Source: Natronohydrobacter sp. (GTDB taxonomy: Bacteria; Pseudomonadota; Alphaproteobacteria; Rhodobacterales; Rhodobacteraceae). Taken from it: a stretch of 6,804 bases of DNA. The stretch spans positions 1 through 6,804 of the forward strand of contig SKIM01000292.1 in the NCBI GenBank assembly GCA_007116445.1. Direction: 5' to 3'. This document shows positions 1 through 4,784 of the stretch, piece after piece. The position numbers and the translations under genes are program-made. The notes below the pieces were generated by a model. It was not told the DNA's origin, searched no databases, and saw only the letters and a program-made list of their open reading frames with translations. The stretch's first letter is position 1, and every line of letters starts with the position of its first letter.

Positions 1-24
1 GGGGGGGGGGGGGGGGGGGGGGGG
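1..24. other. Poly-G homopolymer run at the window edge (probable artefact)
   Basis: The first 24 bases are all G, followed at once by normal mixed, GC-rich sequence. Nothing else in the window has a comparable homopolymer. Two-colour Illumina chemistry reports absent signal as G, and such tails can be built into contig ends, so the simplest reading is that this is the end of an assembled contig rather than genomic sequence. A real G-tract capable of forming a G-quadruplex cannot be excluded from sequence alone. Confidence 0.8.
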
Positions 25-119
25 AAGCGTCGCTTCGGGCAGGGCACGACCGGGGCAGCCCCCGACCGCAAGTGATCCGCTTTTCTCACAGACCCGCCCC
101 GACAGGGCCGGTTTCAGCC

Positions 120-1031
120 TCAATGCGCGGCTTTGATGAAAGTGCCATTGCGCAAATCGCGAATAGCCTGCTGGATCTCCTCGCGCGTGTTCATCACGAT
201 GGGACCATGCCAAGCCACTGGCTCCTGCAAGGGCGCCCCCGAGATCAGCAGGAAGCGCACGCCCTCTCCCCCGGCCTGTACCGTGACTTCGTCACCAGTT
301 CCAAAACGGATCAATGTACGATCACCAGACATGTCGCGAATGTTGACTTCCTGTCCCATCACTTCTTTTTCCAGCAAGACGCCGCTGGGCTGCGACGCAT
401 CCGCAAACGCCCCCGATCCGGCAAACACATAGGCGAAGGCACGGCGGTAGGTATCAACCCGGAACGTCTTGCGCACACCCGGCGGGATCGAGATGTCCAG
501 ATACTGAGGATCAGCCGCGATCCCGTCGACAGGTCCGCGCTTGCCCCAGAACTCGCCCACGATGACACGCACCTTGGTGCCGTCATCGTCAATCACTTCC
601 GGGATATCTTTACCCTGCACGTCCTGATAGCGCGGCGCTGTCATTTTCAGATGGCCCGGCAGATTGGCCCAGAGCTGAAATCCGTGCATCTGCCCCGCGG
701 CATTGCCGCGCGGCATTTCCTGATGCAAAATCCCGGAACCCGCCGTCATCCATTGCACATCCCCAGCCCCGAGCGTCCCGGTATTGCCCAGACTGTCGCC
801 GTGATCGACCTCACCGGCCAACACATAGGTGATCGTCTCGATGCCGCGATGCGGATGCCACGGGAAACCACGCAGAAAATGCTCGGGAATGTCGTTACGA
901 AAATCGTCGAACAACAGGAACGGATCAAGCTCGCTCGGGTCATGGAAGCCGAAGGCTCGGTGCAGATGCACCCCTGCCCCCTCCAAGGTTGGCTGCGCCT
1001 TGCGTTGTTCAAGTGTCGGGCGAATTGACAT
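120..1031 (-). CDS. Pirin family protein (bicupin)
   Basis: This complete 303-residue protein belongs to the pirin family of iron-binding double cupins. The N-terminal cupin carries the family's metal-binding residues: His59 and His61 in a HPHRG motif, and His103 and Glu105 in a GILHQEMP stretch. These match the positions of His56, His58, His101 and Glu103 of human pirin. The C-terminal cupin (about residues 175-280) ends in the typical segment with ISGAPLQEP followed by HGPIVMNT. The start is supported by a strong GGAGGT four bases upstream. Family members include E. coli YhhW, which has quercetin 2,3-dioxygenase activity, and a Serratia pirin reported to affect pyruvate dehydrogenase. The physiological role here is unknown, and the neighbours (a small membrane protein upstream, a contig edge downstream) do not reveal a substrate. 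No signal peptide is visible, so a cytoplasmic location is expected. The family call is firm and the activity is not. Confidence 0.95.
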   Translation of the reverse strand: MSIRPTLEQRKAQPTLEGAGVHLHRAFGFHDPSELDPFLLFDDFRNDIPEHFLRGFPWHPHRGIETITYVLAGEVDHGDSLGNTGTLGAGDVQWMTAGSGILHQEMPRGNAAGQMHGFQLWANLPGHLKMTAPRYQDVQGKDIPEVIDDDGTKVRVIVGEFWGKRGPVDGIAADPQYLDISIPPGVRKTFRVDTYRRAFAYVFAGSGAFADASQPSGVLLEKEVMGQEVNIRDMSGDRTLIRFGTGDEVTVQAGGEGVRFLLISGAPLQEPVAWHGPIVMNTREEIQQAIRDLRNGTFIKAAH

Positions 1032-1035
1032 GATG

Positions 1036-1041
1036 ACCTCC
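1036..1041 (-). promoter_or_regulatory. Strong Shine-Dalgarno site of the pirin gene
   Basis: GGAGGT on the minus strand lies four bases before the ATG at 1031-1029. It is an exact match to the anti-Shine-Dalgarno complement and fixes the pirin start. It also suggests efficient translation independent of the gene upstream. Confidence 0.8.
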
Positions 1042-1160
1042 GGGGTTGCAACTTGCTGCCCCCGCTAAATCGGAGCGATCCTGTCTTTAAGCAATCCTAT
1101 GCGACGAACGGCGCCTGTTCATTCCTGCACAATGCGCGCACAACGCGTGCGGCCGCGCCC

Positions 1161-1562
1161 TCAGGCCCCCAGCACGGAAAAAGCCAAGACAACCGCCGCA
1201 ATCCCCACGATGCCCAGCGCCAGCCAGCGCAGGGGATTTCTGCGCATGATCTCGGTGGCGCGTTCGCCCAGCGAAGGCCGCGGCACGTCTTCATCCGGGG
1301 GCGCGAGGTCTTTGCTGCGCAAGTCACGCGCGAAAGACTGCAGCGCTTCTCCCGACAAGATCAGATCGGCCGGCGGTTTATCCTGTGCTGTGTCGGTCGC
1401 TGTTTGCACCAATCTGCGATTCGAGCGCAAACGGGGCCATCGCGTCCAGATATCACGCGGCGCATGGCGTGGCATGGCGACCGATTTCGGATTGGCAATG
1501 ATCCCGACCCGCGCCTGACGTGCAGCAATATCCCGCCTGGGATGGCGATTGCGTTCACCCAT
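1161..1562 (-). CDS. Unrecognised small protein with a C-terminal membrane helix
   Basis: I do not recognise this 133-residue protein. The N-terminal half is strongly basic and polar (MGERNRHPRRD, then many Arg, Trp and Pro). The middle (about residues 60-105) is acidic and polar and probably flexible. A single hydrophobic helix fills the last 21 or so residues (WLALGIVG to SVLGA), right up to the stop. MRRNPLR just before this helix fits a tail-anchored, N-in topology by the positive-inside rule. The start is uncertain. An in-frame GTG at 1589 would add nine residues (MKCLCGFSE), but those codons have A/T-rich third positions unlike the rest of the gene and the GTG overlaps the Shine-Dalgarno-like GAGGTGA, so I prefer the ATG at 1562. 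It sits between an HNH-like gene and the pirin gene on the same strand, 129 bases before the latter. It could equally be a standalone gene. Confidence 0.65.
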   Translation of the reverse strand: MGERNRHPRRDIAARQARVGIIANPKSVAMPRHAPRDIWTRWPRLRSNRRLVQTATDTAQDKPPADLILSGEALQSFARDLRSKDLAPPDEDVPRPSLGERATEIMRRNPLRWLALGIVGIAAVVLAFSVLGA

Positions 1563-1585
1563 TTCCGAAAACCCACAAAGACATT

Positions 1586-1592
1586 TCACCTC
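1586..1592 (-). promoter_or_regulatory. Shine-Dalgarno-like GAGGTGA upstream of the small membrane protein
   Basis: GAGGTGA on the minus strand matches seven bases of the anti-Shine-Dalgarno complement. The nearest correctly spaced start is an ATG at 1584-1582, which is out of frame with the gene at 1562 and opens only nine codons. The site therefore either serves that mini-ORF or marks initiation at the overlapping in-frame GTG at 1589. It is the reason the start of the downstream gene is ambiguous. Confidence 0.4.
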
Positions 1593-1640
1593 ACCCCCGG
1601 TTTCAGGGGCCTAGTGTGTCAGACAGGTCTTAAAATTCCC

Positions 1641-1964
1641 CTAGCGCCGCCGCTGTCGCCGCCGACCCGGCACTTTCGAACTGAAATCCGGCGGCCTGCG
1701 CGCCACCCATGCGATGAATTTCGCCAGACGCGGATGGGCCCGCAGGGCTTCAATTGTGTAATAGTTTCGCGCAAGCTCCGATTCGCTGAGCGTGGCGTGG
1801 ATCTCTCGATGACAGATGTGATGCAACAGAACAACCCGCCCGCCTTTGCCCCCGCGCAGCTTCGGAACAAGGTGGTGCAGGCTCTGGGGAACGTCCGCAG
1901 GAATCGGACGCGCGCAGAGCGGGCAAACAGGGCAAGTCGGGTCAGAAGACTGCTTGTCAGGCAT
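1641..1964 (-). CDS. Small HNH-nuclease-like zinc protein
   Basis: This 107-residue protein resembles a short family annotated as HNH endonuclease in alphaproteobacteria. A CPLC motif (Cys14, Cys17) is followed by SLHHLVPKLRGGKGG (His30, His31) and LLHHICHREIHATLSE (His48, His49, Cys51, His52, His56). This fits a zinc-stabilised beta-beta-alpha fold, with Cys14, Cys17, His48 and Cys51 as plausible ligands and His31 as the likely catalytic histidine. The second half (AHPRLAKFIAWVARRPPDF) also fits that family. The Asn that gives HNH its name is not visible at the expected place, where Arg/Val precede LLHH. The C-terminus is an arginine-rich tail, GRRRQRRR. The ATG at 1964 is the first possible start after an in-frame stop and has no good Shine-Dalgarno sequence. 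DNA cleavage is inferred from the family and is not certain, and no toxin, phage or restriction partner is nearby. Confidence 0.85.
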   Translation of the reverse strand: MPDKQSSDPTCPVCPLCARPIPADVPQSLHHLVPKLRGGKGGRVVLLHHICHREIHATLSESELARNYYTIEALRAHPRLAKFIAWVARRPPDFSSKVPGRRRQRRR

Positions 1965-1972
1965 TGCTTGGA

Positions 1973-2000
1973 TTGTTTGCTGTTCAATTCACGCGATAAA
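1973..2000 (+). promoter_or_regulatory. Possible sigma-70-type promoter of the NTF2-like gene
   Basis: TTGTTT (1973-1978), a 16-base spacer and GATAAA (1995-2000) resemble -35 and -10 boxes. They would start transcription near 2007, about 40 bases before the ATG at 2049. The perfect TTGACA at 2021-2026 on this strand cannot serve the gene, because its -10 would fall on the ribosome site and start codon. The boxes are only partial matches. Confidence 0.3.
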
Positions 2001-2027
2001 GACTAGACTGGAGCAAATTTTTGACAA
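2000..2027 (-). promoter_or_regulatory. Possible sigma-70-type promoter of the HNH-like gene
   Basis: On the minus strand TTGTCA (2027-2022) is a five-of-six match to a -35 box. It is followed after 16 bases by TAGTCT (2005-2000), a weak -10 match. Transcription would start near 1993, roughly 30 bases before the ATG at 1964. The element abuts the opposing plus-strand -10 at 1995-2000. Confidence 0.3.
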
Positions 2028-2048
2028 ACAGACTTCGAAGGAAAAGAC

Positions 2049-2441
2049 ATGCTGGCACTGACAGCACAGCGCACGGATATCTCGCGGTTGCTTCTGGAGT
2101 GGAACGGCGCGCTGCAAACCGGAGACCCGGCAAAAGTCGTCGCGCTTTACGCCAAAGATGCTGTCTTGCTGCCGACGCTGTCCAAGGAAATCCGCCAGAG
2201 CCCTGCAGCGATCGAGGATTATTTCAGCCATTTCCTGAAGTTGCATCCGCGTGCAGAGGTCTTGCAGCAAACGATCAGGGTCTATGATCCGCTGGCAACA
2301 AATTCTGGCATCTACAAGTTTGTGACCAATGTAGATGGTCAGGAAATGATTGTTATAGCCCGCTTCACCTTCGTCTATCGCAAGGACGCCGAAGGCTGGA
2401 AGATCGTCGAGCATCATTCCTCCATGCTGCCCGATAACTGA
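2049..2441 (+). CDS. NTF2-like protein of the SgcJ/EcaC (DUF4440/CaMKII-association) type
   Basis: This complete 130-residue protein has the NTF2-like cone-fold pattern. An N-terminal helix (ISRLLLEWNGALQTGDP) leads into VVALYAKDAVLLPTLSKEIRQS and a helix with IEDYFSHFLKL. Antiparallel strands follow, ending in ARFTFVYRKDAEGWKIVEHHSSMLP. The closing 'W-KIVEHHSS-LP' signature is typical of the CaMKII-association-domain/SgcJ-EcaC group, whose members are often labelled oxidoreductase without direct evidence. No signal peptide is seen, so it is probably a soluble, possibly dimeric, small-ligand-binding protein of unknown substrate. The start is supported by AAGGA (2038-2042) six bases before the ATG. 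The gene is divergent from the HNH-like gene and 106 bases upstream of the aminopeptidase on the same strand. I see no terminator between them, but the two need not be functionally linked. Confidence 0.88.
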   Translation: MLALTAQRTDISRLLLEWNGALQTGDPAKVVALYAKDAVLLPTLSKEIRQSPAAIEDYFSHFLKLHPRAEVLQQTIRVYDPLATNSGIYKFVTNVDGQEMIVIARFTFVYRKDAEGWKIVEHHSSMLPDN

Positions 2442-2496
2442 CGCCACCGACACGATACCCCTCGGACAGATGCAATCACGACCGTCCCGCACAGCG

Positions 2497-2524
2497 TTGT
2501 GCCGCGTGACCTGGTCATCAGAAT
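2497..2524 (+). promoter_or_regulatory. Possible promoter of the aminopeptidase gene
   Basis: TTGTGC (2497-2502), a 16-base spacer and CAGAAT (2519-2524) form a weak -35/-10 pair. It would start transcription near 2531, about 17 bases before the ATG at 2548. The -35 lies in the right arm of a small inverted repeat, GCACA-GCGT-TGTGC (2489-2502). That repeat has no following T-tract, so it does not look like a terminator. Confidence 0.22.
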
Positions 2525-2538
2525 TCGAGCAGACAGAC

Positions 2539-2544
2539 AGGAAG
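2539..2544 (+). promoter_or_regulatory. Ribosome binding site fixing the aminopeptidase start
   Basis: AGGAAG lies three bases upstream of the ATG at 2548, leaving five bases after the AGGA core. The reading frame is open back to an ATG at 2470, but that start has no such site and would add 26 residues unlike the family. A further ATG at 2563 is too far from this site. Confidence 0.7.
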
Positions 2545-2547
2545 ACT

Positions 2548-3957
2548 ATGTCAGATCAATCGATGAATGATCCCCTTGCTTTCACCCCCGAGACCAGCAC
2601 CGCTGTCGACCTGCATCTAGTTGATTCGGAAAATCTGAACAGCTGGACCGACATGCAGCCCAAGCGGATGCGCGCCTGGATCGAGAGCGTGGGTTTCAAA
2701 GCCTCGGCAGGCCAGATCCTGCTCGCGCCCGATGCGGACGGCAGGCTGAGTCTCGCTGCTATCGGGCGCGGCACAGCGCAGGACCGCGCCGCCGGACGTT
2801 TCCTGCTTGGGGGCGCGCGCTCCAAACTGCCCCCCTCCAGCTACCGGTTGCATCATCAGCTTGACGCTGCAGCTCTGGACGAAGAACTGCTCGGCTGGCA
2901 GCTTGGGGGCTACAGTTTTCGCACCTTCCGTCGCCATGACGCCAAACCACTTGCGCAGATGGTCGCGCCCTCTGGCCCGGATCTTGCGCGGATCAGGGCC
3001 ATTGCCGAAGGCGAGATCCTCACCCGCGATCTGATCAACACCCCTGCGTCGCATATGGGCCCGCAGGAGCTGGAAACCGCCATGCGCGATCTGGCAACGC
3101 AGCATAACGCAGAGCTGGAGGTGATCACCGGCGAAGACCTTTTGGTCCAGAACCTGCCGCTGATCCACGCGGTCGGCCGCGCCTCGCCCCGCGCGCCGCG
3201 TCTGCTGGATCTGCGCTGGGGAACATCTGGCCCGCGCCTGACGCTCGTCGGCAAGGGCGTGTGTTTCGACACGGGCGGGCTGAATCTGAAGCCCGGCAGC
3301 TCGATGGGGTTGATGAAGAAGGACATGGGCGGGGCGGCGACAGTGATGGGCCTTGCGCATATGATCATGGCACAGGGCTGGCCGGTGCAATTGCGCGTGC
3401 TGATCCCGGCAGTGGAGAACGCGGTTTCGGGAAATGCCATGCGCCCCGGCGACATACTGACCTCGCGCAAGGGGCTGAGCATCGAAGTCAACAACACCGA
3501 TGCCGAAGGCCGTCTGGTGCTGGCAGATGCGCTGACGCTTGGGGATGAGGAAAACCCCGAGGCGATGATCTGCATGGCGACGCTGACCGGGGCTGCGCGT
3601 GTGGCCGTCGGGCCGGATATTGCACCATTCTTCACGCGCGACATTGCGCTTGCGGGCGCGCTGATGCAGGCCAGCGCGCAGGTGCGCGATCCGCTCTGGC
3701 AATTGCCGCTGCACCCGGCCTACGAGCGCAAGATCGAACCGGGCATCGCAGATCTCGACAATGCGCCGGCAGGTGGCATGGCAGGCGCGATCACAGCGGC
3801 GCTGTTTCTGCACCGCTTTGTCCAGACCTGCCCGCGCTTCGCGCATTTTGACATCTATGGCCATCAGCCCAGCGCCGCGCCGGCCCGCCCCAAGGGCGGC
3901 GTTGGCCAAGGCGCGCGCGCGCTGTTTGCCGCGCTGCCCGCGGTGCTGGCGCTGTGA
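2548..3957 (+). CDS. Leucyl aminopeptidase family protein (peptidase M17)
   Basis: This 469-residue two-metal aminopeptidase of family M17 removes N-terminal residues from peptides in the cytoplasm. Residues 1 to about 150 form the variable N-terminal domain. The catalytic domain opens with RDLINTPASHMGP (about 160-172). Every residue expected of the active site is present: Lys236 and Asp241 in GKGVCFDTGG, Lys248, Asp259 in MKKDMGGAA, and Asp318, Glu320 and Arg322 in NNTDAEGRLVLAD. These correspond to E. coli PepA Lys270, Asp275, Lys282, Asp293, Asp352, Glu354 and Arg356. It is somewhat shorter than PepA (about 503 residues), as is common for the alphaproteobacterial members with GKGVCFDTGG. 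The start was chosen for its AGGAAG ribosome site. The stop codon overlaps the next gene's GTG, which implies cotranslation with the NlpC/P60 hydrolase. It probably forms a hexamer like its relatives. Substrate preference cannot be read from the sequence, so I give no pepA symbol. Confidence 0.93.
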   Translation: MSDQSMNDPLAFTPETSTAVDLHLVDSENLNSWTDMQPKRMRAWIESVGFKASAGQILLAPDADGRLSLAAIGRGTAQDRAAGRFLLGGARSKLPPSSYRLHHQLDAAALDEELLGWQLGGYSFRTFRRHDAKPLAQMVAPSGPDLARIRAIAEGEILTRDLINTPASHMGPQELETAMRDLATQHNAELEVITGEDLLVQNLPLIHAVGRASPRAPRLLDLRWGTSGPRLTLVGKGVCFDTGGLNLKPGSSMGLMKKDMGGAATVMGLAHMIMAQGWPVQLRVLIPAVENAVSGNAMRPGDILTSRKGLSIEVNNTDAEGRLVLADALTLGDEENPEAMICMATLTGAARVAVGPDIAPFFTRDIALAGALMQASAQVRDPLWQLPLHPAYERKIEPGIADLDNAPAGGMAGAITAALFLHRFVQTCPRFAHFDIYGHQPSAAPARPKGGVGQGARALFAALPAVLAL

Positions 3958-4778
3958 GCGACCCACGCCTGACCCCGTTCAGCGGGCGCGTGGCCCATGC
4001 GCGACTGCAAGGCCAGATCGACGCGCCTGCCTTCGGCGAAGGCCAGATGATGCGCCTGCGCGCGCCTCAGGCCGATCTGCTGCGCGCACCCCAAGGCAAG
4101 CGCGACCGCCAGATCCTGCGCGGTGCGCGGCTTTGCGTGATCGACCAGTCGGATGCCATGGCCTATGTGCAGGCCGAGGCCGACGGCTATTGCGGCTGGC
4201 TGGCGCAAGCCGCGCTTGGCTCCGATCACCCGGTCACGCACCGGGTCAGCGCCCGCGCCACGCATCTCTATTCCGCGCCTGATCTCAAGAGCCCGGATCT
4301 CGGCACGCTCTCGCTCAACAGCCTCGTGCAGATCACGGCGAAGGCGGGGCGTTTCGCGCAGACCGCCGAGGGGCATTGGCTGCCCGAGCAACACCTGACA
4401 CAGATCGCTGAGCCCGCGCATGACCCGGTGAGCATCGCCGAATCGCTGCTTGGCACGCCCTATCTCTGGGGCGGCAATACCGCCTTCGGGCTGGATTGCT
4501 CAGCGCTGGTGCAGCTTGCGCTGCATGCCTGCGGCCAGCCCTGCCCTGGCGACAGCGACCTGCAGGAAGCCGCCCTTGGCCCGCGCCTGCCTGACCATAC
4601 GCCGCCCCAGCGCGGGGATCTGCTGTTCTGGCGCGGGCATGTCGCATGGGTCAGTGCCCCCGACACGATCCTGCATGCCAATGCGCATACCATGTCCACC
4701 GCCTATGAATCGCTGCAATCCGCGATTGCCCGCATCGCGCAGGAAAGCCCGGTGACCAGCCATGTCCGGCTGGGCTGA
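3954..4778 (+). CDS. NlpC/P60 (C40) family peptidase with N-terminal SH3-like domains
   Basis: This is a 274-residue cysteine peptidase. Two SH3-like segments come first, about residues 33-88 (ending DGYCGWLAQAAL) and 95-151 (HRVSARATHLYSAPD to HWLPEQHLTQI). The NlpC/P60 domain follows from about 158. Its catalytic residues are clear: Cys182 in GLDCSALVQLAL after GTPYLWGGN, His229 in GHVAWV, and His241 in ILHANAH. The architecture and the Asp-Cys-Ser motif resemble YkfC-type gamma-D-glutamyl-L-diamino acid endopeptidases, which act on cell-wall peptides with a free N-terminus. There is no signal peptide or lipobox, so I infer cytosolic peptide recycling rather than wall cleavage outside. The gene begins with GTG inside GTGA, sharing four bases with the aminopeptidase stop. 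There is no separate Shine-Dalgarno sequence, which fits translational coupling. Exact substrate specificity is inference. Confidence 0.92.
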   Translation: MSDPRLTPFSGRVAHARLQGQIDAPAFGEGQMMRLRAPQADLLRAPQGKRDRQILRGARLCVIDQSDAMAYVQAEADGYCGWLAQAALGSDHPVTHRVSARATHLYSAPDLKSPDLGTLSLNSLVQITAKAGRFAQTAEGHWLPEQHLTQIAEPAHDPVSIAESLLGTPYLWGGNTAFGLDCSALVQLALHACGQPCPGDSDLQEAALGPRLPDHTPPQRGDLLFWRGHVAWVSAPDTILHANAHTMSTAYESLQSAIARIAQESPVTSHVRLG

Positions 4779-4784
4779 GCCTGC

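Noticed and set aside
51..64. Hairpin CGGGG-CAGC-CCCCG downstream of the pirin gene as a terminator
   Set aside because: It is a five-base-pair stem with no T-tract on either strand, in very GC-rich sequence beside a suspect poly-G edge.
72..1028. A 318-codon open frame antisense to the pirin gene
   Set aside because: The pirin on the other strand is unmistakable. The antisense frame has no motif and the low-complexity composition of a shadow.
1127..1156. Direct repeat GCACAA eleven bases apart, next to overlapping MluI- and NotI-like palindromes upstream of the pirin gene
   Set aside because: Six-base repeats and GC-rich palindromes are common by chance here. There is no sign of cloning-vector sequence.
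1594..1609. CCCC/GGGG hairpin between the HNH-like gene and the small membrane protein gene as a terminator
   Set aside because: The stem is four base pairs with no T-tract in the minus direction, and it overlaps the translation initiation region. It is more likely chance or a weak leader structure.
1053..2006. A 317-codon open frame on the plus strand antisense to the HNH-like and small membrane protein genes
   Set aside because: It runs opposite two better-supported genes, has no ribosome site or recognisable domain, and its composition (rich in Arg, Pro and His) is typical of a GC-rich shadow frame.
2489..2502. Inverted repeat GCACA-GCGT-TGTGC between the NTF2-like and aminopeptidase genes as a terminator or operator
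   Set aside because: It is only five base pairs with no T-tract. It could be an operator, but a single short repeat of this size is expected by chance.
2470..2547. A longer aminopeptidase start at the ATG at 2470
   Set aside because: There is no ribosome site in front of it. The added 26 residues do not resemble the family, and an AGGAAG ribosome site sits within them just before the ATG at 2548.
2617..3966. A 449-codon minus-strand open frame spanning nearly the whole aminopeptidase gene
   Set aside because: Long antisense frames are expected opposite GC-rich genes with strong codon bias. The protein has no recognisable domain, while the plus strand has a complete M17 active site.
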